64,000 bases of DNA from Rhodococcus sp. CH91 (lineage in GTDB: Bacteria; Actinomycetota; Actinomycetes; Mycobacteriales; Mycobacteriaceae), in contig NZ_JAKFYR010000001.1 in assembly GCF_022554085.1 (NCBI RefSeq), positions 372,001-436,000 of the forward strand, read 5' to 3'. The translations under genes were made by a program, and so were the position numbers. The notes beneath the pieces were generated by a model, which saw only the letters and a list, made by a program, of their open reading frames with translations, was not told where the DNA came from and made no database searches. This document shows, piece after piece, positions 44,564 to 52,996 of the stretch (positions within the stretch are counted from its first letter, which is position 1; the number at the start of each line of letters is the position of its first letter).

Positions 44564-45223
44564 ATGACAGCGAGCGTGGAAACACAGGCCGTCGGGTGGG
44601 CCCGGACCGAGATGGCCGCACGGGCCGCGCAGGAGTTGTCGCCGGGGGAGTACGTCAACCTCGGTATCGGACTTCCGACGCTGATCCCCAACTACCTGCC
44701 CGAGGGTGTGCATGTCACCCTGCACAGCGAGAACGGGATCCTGGGGACCGGGCCGTATCCCACCGAGGACGCCGTGGATCCGGATCTGATCAACGCCGGC
44801 AAGGAGACGGTGACGGTCAATCCCGGTGCGGCCTTCTTCGACTCCGCGCTGAGCTTCGGCATGATCCGCGGCGGTCACATCGACACCGCAGTGCTCGGTG
44901 GCATGGAGGTCTCGGCCACCGGCGACCTGGCGAACTGGATGGTCCCCGGCAAGATGGTCAAGGGCATGGGCGGGGCGATGGATCTCGTCCACGGTGCCCG
45001 CAAGGTCATCGTCCTGATGGAACACACCGACAAGCAGGGCAATCCGAAGATCGTCTCGGAGTGCTCGCTGCCACTCACCGGTGAGGGTGTCGTTCAGCGC
45101 ATCATCACGAACCTCGCGGTGATCGACGTGACCACCGACGGACTGGTACTGCGCGAGTGCGCACCCGGCGTCACCGAGGAGCAGGTGCGCGCTGCGACAG
45201 GGGCGCCGCTCAGCCTTCCCTGA
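44564..45223 (+). CDS. scoB: Succinyl-CoA:3-ketoacid CoA-transferase subunit B
   Basis: 219 residues, beta subunit. The catalytic Glu lies in LHSENGILG (about 48), and [15 protein letters not shown] and [14 protein letters not shown] are present. It starts one base after scoA ends, with AAGGGTG upstream. Its 3' end overlaps the convergent DUF1992 gene by 14 bases. Confidence 0.93.
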   Translation: MTASVETQAVGWARTEMAARAAQELSPGEYVNLGIGLPTLIPNYLPEGVHVTLHSENGILGTGPYPTEDAVDPDLINAGKETVTVNPGAAFFDSALSFGMIRGGHIDTAVLGGMEVSATGDLANWMVPGKMVKGMGGAMDLVHGARKVIVLMEHTDKQGNPKIVSECSLPLTGEGVVQRIITNLAVIDVTTDGLVLRECAPGVTEEQVRAATGAPLSLP

Positions 45224-45746
45224 CGATCGACCGGTTCCGCAGGCGGAACCAGCGGAGAATTCCCCGTCTCCGCACGACCCCGGTTTCGGACACCGTTTCG
45301 AGCCGGGGTCGTGTCGAATTCAAGGCCGTCCTCGCCTGCTCGCGGCGGCGTGCGCGCTCGGCCTTCCACGTCTCCACCGCCTCGTCGGCGTCCACTTTGC
45401 GGACCGGCACGGGGACTCCGCTGGGAAAGCGCAGGCAGTCGGCGATCCGGCGGTTGAGATCGGCGACGATCTCGCGAACGACCTTCTCGCTGGGTGCCGA
45501 ACCGACCGTGGTGGGCAGTCGCTCGATCTCGCGCCGCAGCTGTAGTTCGGGCGGCAGCAACGCCTCGGTCGACAGTCCTTCGCGCGCGAGATAACTCTTC
45601 ACCCACCACAGTTCGTCGTCACCGTGATCGGGGATGGGCTTGCCGTAACCGGGCAGATCGTCGAAATCACCACGGTCCTGCGCGACGCGGATCTGCCGCT
45701 CGATCCACGTCTCGAACGTGAGGTCCCACCGCTTGCGTTCCGTCAC
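45210..45746 (-). CDS. DUF1992 (DnaJ homologue subfamily C member 28-like) protein
   Basis: 178 residues. The DUF1992 core [20 protein letters not shown] with GYGKPIPD (about 14-40) is clear; the rest is charged and helical, with a basic C-terminus. Function is unknown; the eukaryotic relatives are J-domain proteins but no J domain is present here. GTG start, without a good ribosome site. The extreme 3' end overlaps scoB. Confidence 0.85.
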   Translation of the reverse strand: MTERKRWDLTFETWIERQIRVAQDRGDFDDLPGYGKPIPDHGDDELWWVKSYLAREGLSTEALLPPELQLRREIERLPTTVGSAPSEKVVREIVADLNRRIADCLRFPSGVPVPVRKVDADEAVETWKAERARRREQARTALNSTRPRLETVSETGVVRRRGILRWFRLRNRSIVREG

Positions 45747-45820
45747 ACATCCAGGATGCCAGCGGGCGCACGGGCCCGGTCGTCACTGCGGGTGTATCGC
45801 CCGGGTGGCAGCGCGTGTCC

Positions 45821-45826
45821 TAACCT
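45821..45826 (+). promoter_or_regulatory. -10 box for the leaderless IclR gene
   Basis: TAACCT, then seven bases, then the GTG of the IclR gene; no ribosome site lies between. Confidence 0.45.
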
Positions 45827-45833
45827 GTGCCAC

Positions 45834-46649
45834 GTGGAAGGTCAGCGGGAATCGCCTGTTCCGTCGGTGTACACCCGCCCCCCGGGCGACGGCGTGGACA
45901 CCAATACGGTGCTGGGCAAGGTCGTCACGGTGCTGTGGGCCTTCACCGCCGACGACCACGTCCTCACACTCGCCGAGCTGGGCCGGCGTACGGGCCTGCC
46001 GAAGGCGACGCTGCATCGCGTGGTGGGTGATCTCGTCGCGGTGCGCCTGCTGGACAAGGACCCGCCGGGTTACCGGCTCAGTGCTCAGCTCTTCGAACTC
46101 GGTCTGCGTGCCTCCGTCGAACGTGGCCTGCTCGAGGTCGCGATTCCCTTCATGGAGGATCTCTACGAACGCACCCACGAGACCGTCCATCTCGGAGTTC
46201 CCGAGGGTGTCGAGGTGGTCTACGTCTCCAAGATCGGCGGGCATCGTCCCGCATCGACGCCCTCGCGTATCGGTGGGCGGATGCCGATGTACTGCACCGG
46301 AATCGGGAAGGCGCTGCTCGCCTTCTCGTCGCCGGAACTACTGGCCGAGGTGATCGGGTCGGGGCTGCCCCGCAAGACTCCTCGCACCATCACGACCCCC
46401 GGCCGGCTCTGTGCGAATCTCGCGTCCGTGGTGGAGCGCGGCGTGGCCTTCGAATTCGAGGAGTCGGCGGTCGGGCTCGCCTGCGTGGCGGCCCCGATCT
46501 TCGACGCGGACGACCGCCCGGTCGCGGCGGTGAGTGTCACCGGTCCCGTCACCCGGTTCCGTCCGGAGAAGCACGCCGGTGCGGTGAAGGCGGCCGCCGC
46601 GGGTATCGCCGCCACCCACGCCCGCCGGGAGGCCATCCGCAATCTCTGA
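45834..46649 (+). CDS. IclR family regulator, probably of the meta-cleavage operon
   Basis: 271 residues. The wHTH lies at about 22-85 (LTLAELGRRTGLPKATLHRVV), followed by an IclR effector domain with RMPMYCTGIGKALLAF. It precedes the hydratase-dehydrogenase-aldolase operon by 100 bases in the same direction and is likely its regulator. The GTG at 45834 is chosen from the -10 spacing, implying leaderless translation; later GTG codons lack ribosome sites. Confidence 0.82.
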   Translation: MEGQRESPVPSVYTRPPGDGVDTNTVLGKVVTVLWAFTADDHVLTLAELGRRTGLPKATLHRVVGDLVAVRLLDKDPPGYRLSAQLFELGLRASVERGLLEVAIPFMEDLYERTHETVHLGVPEGVEVVYVSKIGGHRPASTPSRIGGRMPMYCTGIGKALLAFSSPELLAEVIGSGLPRKTPRTITTPGRLCANLASVVERGVAFEFEESAVGLACVAAPIFDADDRPVAAVSVTGPVTRFRPEKHAGAVKAAAAGIAATHARREAIRNL

Positions 46650-46749
46650 CCCCGCATACCCGGCAACGTCTCACTCACCGGAACGCGAGGCTAGGTAGGG
46701 CTGGGGGTCCCCGTCACGATGGTCGTATCCAACGAACGACGAGGACGTG

Positions 46750-47595
46750 ATGACTACCAGCTCGAACACCACATCCGCGGCGGATCGGACCCGCATCGTC
46801 GGTGCGGCGGCCGACCGCCTCATCGAGGCCACGCGCAACTCCGCGCCGTGTGGCCCGGTCCGCGACCTGCTGGGAGAGATCGACATCGATCTGGCGTACG
46901 AGGTGCAGCAACAGCTCACCGAACGCCGGCTCGTCGAGGGTGCCCGCATCGTCGGGCGCAAGATCGGCCTGACCTCTCCGGCGGTGCAGCAGCAGCTCGG
47001 TGTCAACCGCCCCGACTTCGGTGTCCTCTTCGAGGACATGGACGTCACCGACCTCGACGAGGTCCCCAGCGAGCGTCTGCTCCAGCCCAAGGCCGAAGCC
47101 GAGATCGCGTTCGTCCTCTCCGACGACCTCGACTCGGACGATCTCGATCTCGCGACCGTCCGGGCAGCGGTCGGGCACGCCGTGGCCGCGCTCGAGATCG
47201 TCGACAGCCGCGTCGCAGGCTGGGACATCAAGATCACCGACACGGTCGCGGACAACGCGTCCAGCGGTCTGTACGTACTCGGCTCGCAGACCCTCACGCT
47301 TGACGAATTCGAACCGATCGACGTCACCATGCGGATGTACGTCGACGACGAACTCGTCTCCGAGGGAACCGGAGCGGCGTGCCTCGGCGATCCCCTGAAC
47401 GCACTGCTGTGGCTCGCGCGCACGGCACGTGAGTTCGGGCAGCCCCTGCGCGCAGGGCAGGTCGTGCTGTCGGGAGCGCTCGGCCCCATGGTCCCGGCAC
47501 CGCCCGGCGTCACCGTGCGTGCCGAGATCTCGTCGCTCGGCACCGTGACAGCGCAATTCTCTTCCGAAAGCTCTCAGGCACAGGAGAACTCATGA
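46750..47595 (+). CDS. 2-keto-4-pentenoate hydratase
   Basis: 281 residues, FAH-superfamily hydratase of the MhpD/BphH/HsaE group: [17 protein letters not shown] (about 73-89), the metal-ligand region AEAEIAFVL, and [23 protein letters not shown] in pieces. It adds water to 2-hydroxypenta-2,4-dienoates after meta-cleavage of aromatic rings or steroid rings, giving 4-hydroxy-2-oxoacids. GAGG lies five bases before the ATG. Coupled to the next gene by ATGA. Confidence 0.92.
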   Translation: MTTSSNTTSAADRTRIVGAAADRLIEATRNSAPCGPVRDLLGEIDIDLAYEVQQQLTERRLVEGARIVGRKIGLTSPAVQQQLGVNRPDFGVLFEDMDVTDLDEVPSERLLQPKAEAEIAFVLSDDLDSDDLDLATVRAAVGHAVAALEIVDSRVAGWDIKITDTVADNASSGLYVLGSQTLTLDEFEPIDVTMRMYVDDELVSEGTGAACLGDPLNALLWLARTAREFGQPLRAGQVVLSGALGPMVPAPPGVTVRAEISSLGTVTAQFSSESSQAQENS

Positions 47596-48524
47596 CCACC
47601 AAGGTTGCCATCATCGGGTCGGGCAACATCGGAACCGACCTGCTCATCAAGATCAAACGACTCGCCGACGCCGAACTCGAGACCGTCGCGTTCGTCGGTA
47701 TCGATCCCGAGTCCGACGGACTCGCCCGGGCGAAGCGTCTCGGCATCGACGCCATCTCCACGGGCGTCGACGGCCTCCTCGAGCATCCCCGTTTCGACGA
47801 GATCGACATCGTCTTCGACGCCACCTCGGCGAAGGCGCACGAGTACAACGAGAAGCTTCTCCGCCCGCACGGCAAGATGCTCATCGACCTCACGCCGGCA
47901 GCGATCGGCCCCTACGTCGTGCCGCCGGTGAACCTCACCGAGCATCTCGACGCCCCGAACGTCAACATGGTCACCTGTGGTGGACAGGCGACGATCCCGA
48001 TCGTCGCGGCCATCTCGCAGGTCACCAAGGTGCACTGGGCCGAGATCGTCGCCTCGATCTCGTCGAAGTCCGCAGGACCGGGTACCCGTGCCAACATCGA
48101 CGAATTCACCGAGACCACCTCGCAGGCCATCGAGAAGATCGGCGGCGCCACCCGTGGCAAGGCGATCATCATCCTGAATCCGGCCGAGCCCCCGATGATC
48201 ATGCGCGACACGGTTCTCGCGCTCGTCGGTGAGGACCGCAAGGACGAGATCGTCGCCTCGATCGAGGCCATGATCGCGAAGGTCGCCCAGTACGTGCCCG
48301 GCTACACCCTCAAGCAGGAGGTGCAGTTCACCGAGGTCGCCGAGTCCATGGTGACGCTCACTGATCACACCGGCCCGCTGTGGAAGGTCGCGGTCTTCCT
48401 CGAGGTCAAGGGCGCAGCACACTACCTGCCCGAGTACGCGGGCAATCTCGACATCATGACCTCTGCGGCGCTGCAGGTCGCGCGCGCCGTGGCGGCACGC
48501 AAGAAGGACCAGGTGACGGCATGA
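47592..48524 (+). CDS. Acetaldehyde (propanal) dehydrogenase, CoA-acylating
   Basis: 310 residues, DmpF/BphJ/HsaG family. NAD motif [10 protein letters not shown] (8-17), catalytic Cys129 in MVTCGGQAT, and the [18 protein letters not shown] segment (in parts). It converts the aldehyde channelled from the aldolase to acyl-CoA. Coupled by ATGA overlaps to both neighbours. Confidence 0.95.
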   Translation: MTTKVAIIGSGNIGTDLLIKIKRLADAELETVAFVGIDPESDGLARAKRLGIDAISTGVDGLLEHPRFDEIDIVFDATSAKAHEYNEKLLRPHGKMLIDLTPAAIGPYVVPPVNLTEHLDAPNVNMVTCGGQATIPIVAAISQVTKVHWAEIVASISSKSAGPGTRANIDEFTETTSQAIEKIGGATRGKAIIILNPAEPPMIMRDTVLALVGEDRKDEIVASIEAMIAKVAQYVPGYTLKQEVQFTEVAESMVTLTDHTGPLWKVAVFLEVKGAAHYLPEYAGNLDIMTSAALQVARAVAARKKDQVTA

Positions 48525-49579
48525 CCACGACGACGGCAACGACGAATCGTGAATACGCAAGCGACGGAACGGCTCTGTACATCCAGGACGTGACCCTGCG
48601 TGACGGCATGCACGCCATCCGTCACCGCATCACGCCGGAGGACGTCGCGAAGATCGCCGGTGCGCTCGACCGTGCCGGAGTGGACGCGATCGAGGTGTCC
48701 CACGGCGACGGTCTCGCCGGGCACTCCCTGACCTACGGTCCGGGCAGCAACACCGACTGGGAGTGGCTCGAAGCTGCTGCCGGAGCCATCAACTCGGCGA
48801 CTCTCACCACGCTCCTGCTCCCCGGCATCGGTACCGTCCACGAACTGAAGCGCGCCTACGAGATCGGTGTGCGCTCGGTGCGCATCGCGACGCACTGCAC
48901 GGAGGCCGACGTCTCCGCACAGCACATCGCCGCCGCGAAGGAACTCGGCATGGACGTGTCCGGCTTCCTGATGATGTCGCACATGGCTCCGTCGGAGGAA
49001 CTCGCGCGTCAGGCCAAGCTCATGGAGTCCTACGGGGCCGACTGCGTCTACGTCACCGATTCCGGCGGACGCCTCACGATGGACGGTGTCCGCGAGCGCA
49101 TCCGCGCCTACCGGGCCGTTCTGGACGAGACCACCCAGATCGGTATCCACGCGCATCAGAACCTGTCGCTGTCGGTCGCGAACTCGGTCGTGGCGGTCGA
49201 GGAAGGCGTCATCCGCGTCGACGCTTCGCTCGCCGGGCACGGCGCCGGCGCCGGCAACTGCCCGATCGAGCCGTTCGTGGCGGTCGCCGACCTGCACGGC
49301 TGGAAGCACTCGTGCGATCTGTTCGGATTGCAGGACGCCGCAGACGATCTCGTGCGTCCGCTGCAGGACCGCCCGGTCCAGGTCGACCGCGAGACCCTCA
49401 CCCTCGGCTACGCGGGTGTGTACTCGAGCTTCCTGCGTCATGCCGAGACCGCGGCGAGCATCTACGGTCTCGACACCCGCGACATCCTCGTCGAGATCGG
49501 TCGCCGCGGACTCGTCGGTGGCCAGGAGGACATGATCACCGACGTCGCCCTCGACCTGCGCAACCGCGCCGGCCACTGA
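48521..49579 (+). CDS. 4-hydroxy-2-oxovalerate aldolase
   Basis: 352 residues, DmpG/BphI/HsaF family. The catalytic Arg27-Asp28 and His31 are in [12 protein letters not shown], metal ligands in GIHAHQN (about 208-214), and the C-terminal channelling domain is complete. It yields pyruvate and an aldehyde handed to the dehydrogenase. Last gene of the operon; no upper-pathway dioxygenase or hydrolase is in the window. Confidence 0.95.
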   Translation: MTTTTATTNREYASDGTALYIQDVTLRDGMHAIRHRITPEDVAKIAGALDRAGVDAIEVSHGDGLAGHSLTYGPGSNTDWEWLEAAAGAINSATLTTLLLPGIGTVHELKRAYEIGVRSVRIATHCTEADVSAQHIAAAKELGMDVSGFLMMSHMAPSEELARQAKLMESYGADCVYVTDSGGRLTMDGVRERIRAYRAVLDETTQIGIHAHQNLSLSVANSVVAVEEGVIRVDASLAGHGAGAGNCPIEPFVAVADLHGWKHSCDLFGLQDAADDLVRPLQDRPVQVDRETLTLGYAGVYSSFLRHAETAASIYGLDTRDILVEIGRRGLVGGQEDMITDVALDLRNRAGH

Positions 49580-49585
49580 GGACGC

Positions 49586-49876
49586 TCAGTCGGCGAGATC
49601 CCGGTATTCGGGGTGCTCGGTGACGTACTTGTCGACGTAGGAGCAGATCGCGACGATGCGCTTGCCGCGTGCACGGACGTCGTCGAGTGTGAACCCGACG
49701 AGTCTGCCGGCGAGCCCCTGACCGGAATATCCTTTGTCGACCTCGGTGTGATCGAAGACGAGGCGACCGTCGTCATCGGGACGGTACTGCGTGTACCCGA
49801 TGACGACGTCGTCGTCCCGGAGCTCGTAACGCTGCTTTTCGGGGTTGTGTGCCACGGTCACGGACGAGTCGCTCAT
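49586..49876 (-). CDS. Small GNAT-type N-acetyltransferase
   Basis: 96 residues, the short YjdJ-like GNAT form: LVFDHTEVDKGYSGQGLAGRLVG in pieces (acetyl-CoA P-loop GYSGQGLAG) followed by AICSYVDKYVTEHPEY. GGAGAGGAAG precedes the ATG at 49876. The substrate is unknown. Confidence 0.85.
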   Translation of the reverse strand: MSDSSVTVAHNPEKQRYELRDDDVVIGYTQYRPDDDGRLVFDHTEVDKGYSGQGLAGRLVGFTLDDVRARGKRIVAICSYVDKYVTEHPEYRDLAD

Positions 49877-49923
49877 GGTCTTCCTCTCCACCGTCGACGA
49901 AGCAGGTGTGTCCCACAGCATAG

Positions 49924-49958
49924 AGAACGGGCCGCGGCGCAGCGCCGCGGCCCGTTCT
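49924..49958 (-). terminator. Terminator of the bfd-bfr operon
   Basis: A 16-base perfect GC-rich stem (49924-49939 with 49943-49958) and three-base loop, 11 bases downstream of the bacterioferritin stop. Confidence 0.75.
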
Positions 49959-49969
49959 GCTGTTCCGGC

Positions 49970-50446
49970 CTACTCCGGCGGAGAGATGTGCTGGGCGAGG
50001 TACAGCGGTTCGCCGAGCTGCTCGATCAGATCGAGCTGGGTTTCGAGATAATCGATGTGCTCCTCCTCGTCGGCGAGGATGTCCTCGAAGATGTTCGCCG
50101 AGGTGATGTCGCTGACGGAGCGCATGTACTCCGATCCCTTACGGAGCCGGTCGCGCGCCTCGATCTCCACCTGCAGATCGGCTTCGAGCATCTCGCGAGC
50201 GGTCTGGCCCAGACGCAGCGCGCCGAGGCGCTGGTAGTTGGGCAGTCCGTCGAGATAGAGGATTCGATCGGTCAGGCGTTCGGCGTGACGCATCTCGTCG
50301 AACGACTCGTCGCGGGTGTGCTTCGCCAGCTTCGACCATCCGCGATCCTCCTGCATCTTCGAATGGAGGAAGTACTGGTTGATCGCAGTGAGTTCCGCTG
50401 TGAGTTGTTCGTTGAGCAGCTCGATGACCTTCTTGTCGCCCTTCAC
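49970..50446 (-). CDS. bfr: Bacterioferritin
   Basis: 158 residues, full length. Ferroxidase ligands Glu18, Glu51, His54 and later Glu/His (about 94, 127, 130: VEIEAR, DEEEHIDY), and haem ligand Met52 (DEMRHAE) are present, so it should bind haem and store iron as a 24-mer. GTG start with GGGAGGTG upstream. It follows bfd by 48 bases in one operon. Confidence 0.95.
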   Translation of the reverse strand: MKGDKKVIELLNEQLTAELTAINQYFLHSKMQEDRGWSKLAKHTRDESFDEMRHAERLTDRILYLDGLPNYQRLGALRLGQTAREMLEADLQVEIEARDRLRKGSEYMRSVSDITSANIFEDILADEEEHIDYLETQLDLIEQLGEPLYLAQHISPPE

Positions 50447-50494
50447 GGCACCTCCCGGGGTGAACCATCAGGTTTACCGCCGGGTAGGGGCTGG

Positions 50495-50692
50495 CTACAC
50501 GGCGGTCTCGAGGTCGATGCTCTCATTCCGCAGTCGAGCTTGCCTGATGATCGCCGAGATGTTCCGTACGCAGTTGCCACAATCGGTGCCGGCGCGGCAT
50601 TTCGCGCTCACCTCGCGGGTGCATCGTGCCCCTGCGGCCACCTCGGCCTCGATGTGGTGGTGGGTGAGAGCGTGGCAACTGCAGACGATCAT
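50495..50692 (-). CDS. bfd: Bacterioferritin-associated ferredoxin
   Basis: 65 residues with [2Fe-2S] ligands Cys4, Cys6, Cys38 and Cys41 (VCSCHA, DCGNC), the BFD/Fer2_BFD pattern. Bfd donates electrons to bacterioferritin haem to release stored iron. AAGGTGG lies five bases before the ATG at 50692; a GTG three codons earlier overlaps that site. It heads the bfd-bfr operon under the iron-box promoter. Confidence 0.92.
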   Translation of the reverse strand: MIVCSCHALTHHHIEAEVAAGARCTREVSAKCRAGTDCGNCVRNISAIIRQARLRNESIDLETAV

Positions 50693-50725
50693 CACAGCCA
50701 CCTTTCTGGACCGGGGGATACTTGC

Positions 50726-50744
50726 TTAGGCTTCCCAAACCTTA
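50726..50744. promoter_or_regulatory. IdeR/DtxR-like iron box 1
   Basis: TTAGGCTTCCCAAACCTTA matches 13 of 19 positions of the IdeR consensus (TTAGGTTAGSCTAACCTAA). It overlaps the -10 region and predicted transcription start of bfd. Confidence 0.5.
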
Positions 50745-50751
50745 TAACCAC

Positions 50752-50770
50752 TTAGGTAAGCCTAGCTTGT
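50752..50770. promoter_or_regulatory. IdeR/DtxR-like iron box 2
   Basis: TTAGGTAAGCCTAGCTTGT matches about 13 of 19 consensus positions and lies 26 bases from box 1, in the bfd promoter spacer. Confidence 0.55.
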
Positions 50771-50783
50771 GATCATGGTCACA
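50768..50783. promoter_or_regulatory. Perfect CRP/GlxR site at the bfd promoter
   Basis: TGTGATCATGGTCACA fits TGTGA-N6-TCACA exactly. With a TTATAA -10 at 50742-50747, its centre falls near -41.5, the class II activator position. It overlaps iron box 2 by three bases. Confidence 0.65.
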
Positions 50784-50831
50784 GAAAGGGTTGTGTGAAT
50801 CTGTGATAAATCGGTGCCTCGGCCGGGCGCC

Positions 50832-51587
50832 TCACGGCTGTTGCTGTTGCATCTGCTGAGCGACCACCTGGTTGATCCGCTGCAGGCCGGGCGCGGTGAG
50901 ACCGGGGATCTGATTCTCGATCGTGCGCACCAGCGACGAGTCGTCGAGAACCTTCTCGCTGGACTGGATCAGTACGGTGCCCGCGCCCGTGAAATCGAAC
51001 TGCCGCTCCTCACCGGACTGCACCCCGAAGCGGTGTGCGCCGGACGAGACGAAACCGGTGATCCACGATTCGTCGTAGTGGTGGCTGGGGGACGGGCAGT
51101 CGGCCCAGCCGACGAGCGCCTCGGGATCCACTCGCAGGGGAGGTTCGGCGAACATCACCGGTCCGTTCGACGACGCGAGGAAACGTCCCGTGCCGATGAG
51201 GGTGAGGAAACCGGGGACGATCGACTGATTGAGCGAGAGCCCCGGTTCGAAGGCGAGCAGATTGGCCTGCCGGATCGTGAGGTTGCCGTCCTCGAGATCG
51301 TAGGAGTTGATGTCGTATCCGCGATCTCCGAGGATCAGCTTTCCGGCGCCGTCGGCGACGACGTAGTCGCCGAGATAGAGGGGAGCCGAGAACCGGCTCG
51401 CCACCATGTGCAGCAACTGCCCGTGCAGTCCGTGCGTGAGCGCCGAGAACTGCACCCTGCCGTAATACGCGATCATCGCGCCTTTCGACAGGAACCACGG
51501 CGATTGCAGGTCGATGCAGTAGGCGTACGGGTTGCCCGGCACGTTGTCGTTGCCGGTGAAGCTCGACGGATTCAGGACGGTGCTCAC
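50832..51587 (-). CDS. AIM24 family protein (third of three)
   Basis: 251 residues, mostly beta strands, with AIM24/TRAP-like features (LLHMVASRFSAPLYLGDYVV, GRFLASSNGPV, FDFTGAGTVLIQSSE). A glutamine-rich tail (MQQQQP) ends it. Bacterial AIM24 proteins have no settled role. GGAGGAG precedes the GTG at 51587, and that GTG overlaps the upstream stop (GTGA). Confidence 0.82.
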   Translation of the reverse strand: MSTVLNPSSFTGNDNVPGNPYAYCIDLQSPWFLSKGAMIAYYGRVQFSALTHGLHGQLLHMVASRFSAPLYLGDYVVADGAGKLILGDRGYDINSYDLEDGNLTIRQANLLAFEPGLSLNQSIVPGFLTLIGTGRFLASSNGPVMFAEPPLRVDPEALVGWADCPSPSHHYDESWITGFVSSGAHRFGVQSGEERQFDFTGAGTVLIQSSEKVLDDSSLVRTIENQIPGLTAPGLQRINQVVAQQMQQQQP

Positions 51588-52288
51588 AGCTTCTCCTCCG
51601 ATGCCTGCACATAGACGACGCCTTGCCCGGTGCATTCGAGTTGCACGGCCTCCCCGCCGGTGCGTCCGACATTCCGCCAGCTCATCGACGATTTCAACTC
51701 GGTTCGGACCGGGCCGTAGGAGGCCACGAACGCCTGAGGGTCGACGACCACGGGGTCGGGGCCGCCCACACGCAGCTCGAACACTCCACCGTGCGCGAGC
51801 ACTACCGCTGCGCCGTGGCCGCTCAGCTGCGTCGTGAACATGCCGGTGCCGGTCACCGCGCCGGTGGCGGCGCCGCGCAGCGCACCGAACAGTCCGCCTC
51901 CGCCCCCGCTGCCTCCTGCGGTCGCGGCCACCGACACCACCGTCGACTGCAGACCCGCGGTGTGGGCGAGCAGACGCGACGCCTCGACCCGCAGTTCGCC
52001 GCCGGCGGCGATGTCGACGACGTGCGTCTCGAGGCCCCGGAAGCCGTAGTGCACGACACCGTCGCCCTGCGCGAGCATCGTGGCCTCGTGCTCACCTCGA
52101 AGCATGCGACCCGCCATCCCGGCGAGTCCGCCGAGACCGGGAGCGGTGCCGGTCCCGCCGGGCACACCGTGAGGGGAGAACTGTACAGTGCCGGTGTAGA
52201 ACAGCATCGCGCCGCGGCGGGCCACGATCGGTCCGGATCCGCGCAGATCGGCACGGACGACCTTGCTGTTGATCTTCGTGAAGGTCAT
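51584..52288 (-). CDS. AIM24 family protein (second of three)
   Basis: 234 residues, beta-rich AIM24 fold with a Gly-rich insert (SGGGGGLFGALRGAATGAV) before the GTGMFTTQLSGHG strand. It shares GTGxxxxxLxxxGxxxxLxVxxPxxVDPxxFVA with the other two copies. Coupled to the third gene, six bases after the first. No catalytic residues are evident. Confidence 0.82.
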   Translation of the reverse strand: MTFTKINSKVVRADLRGSGPIVARRGAMLFYTGTVQFSPHGVPGGTGTAPGLGGLAGMAGRMLRGEHEATMLAQGDGVVHYGFRGLETHVVDIAAGGELRVEASRLLAHTAGLQSTVVSVAATAGGSGGGGGLFGALRGAATGAVTGTGMFTTQLSGHGAAVVLAHGGVFELRVGGPDPVVVDPQAFVASYGPVRTELKSSMSWRNVGRTGGEAVQLECTGQGVVYVQASEEKL

Positions 52289-52294
52289 CTGTCC

Positions 52295-52915
52295 CTACCG
52301 TTCCGCCGGCTGGACGGACACCACGCCCACGCCGGTCCACTCGAGCGAGAACGCTTCTCCGCTACCCTGTCCGATGGCGGACCGCCACGACACGTCGGTG
52401 ACGAACGACTGTGTGAGCTGCCCCTTGGCGCATACGAACGCATCGGGATCGACGACGAGAGGGTAGTGCGGCGACACCTCGAGGTGGATGAGCGGACCCC
52501 CGGCCGACAGCAGCGCGACCTGTCCCGTCCCTGTCACCGTCGTCGTGAACAGACCCTGACCGCTCATGCCGCCGCGCAGACCCGCGAACGTCACGTTCGT
52601 ACTCAGGTTCCCACCGAGCGCCAGGAGTTGCTCCGACTCGACCTGCAGGGTCTCGTTGTCGAGATCCAGCACCGTGACGTCCTGGGCCCGGTGCGCCAGA
52701 TAGACGACCCCGGTACCGGTGCACTCCATGAGCGACAAGCCCTCGCCCGTCGCGCGTTGGCGCACGCCGGCGAGCACGCCCTCACCACCGCCGAATCCGG
52801 CGGACTTGAAGCCGACCTGCCCCTCGTAGGCCACCATCGAACCCGACAGTGCCCGTACGGACGAGTTGTTCAGGTGGGCTTCGATCACCCTCTTGGTCTT
52901 CGCCACTAACCGCAT
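52295..52915 (-). CDS. AIM24 family protein (first of three)
   Basis: 206 residues, same fold (GLSLMECTGTGVVYLAH, GQGLFTTTVTGTGQVALLS, VDPDAFVCAKG). The ATG at 52915 lacks a strong ribosome site; a GTG three codons on is possible. It opens the three-gene operon. The copies are diverged, suggesting an old triplication and perhaps a hetero-oligomer. Confidence 0.82.
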   Translation of the reverse strand: MRLVAKTKRVIEAHLNNSSVRALSGSMVAYEGQVGFKSAGFGGGEGVLAGVRQRATGEGLSLMECTGTGVVYLAHRAQDVTVLDLDNETLQVESEQLLALGGNLSTNVTFAGLRGGMSGQGLFTTTVTGTGQVALLSAGGPLIHLEVSPHYPLVVDPDAFVCAKGQLTQSFVTDVSWRSAIGQGSGEAFSLEWTGVGVVSVQPAER

Positions 52916-52940
52916 GCCGGGAAACGATAGCCGGAAACGA

Positions 52941-52985
52941 CTTCGGTGGAGTGAACCCCGGGTAGCGGGGCCCACTCCACCGAAG
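52941..52985 (-). terminator. Terminator after the acyl-CoA dehydrogenase gene
   Basis: CTTCGGTGGAGTG (52941-52953) pairs with 52973-52985, with an inner CCCCG/CGGGG stem, just past the stop at 52997. Confidence 0.7.
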
Positions 52986-52996
52986 AAGGGCGGGAC

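Noticed and set aside
43801-45223. 3-oxoadipate CoA-transferase (pcaIJ)
   Set aside because: Motifs and the leucine-type neighbourhood fit ScoAB better; no other pca genes are present. Not fully excluded.
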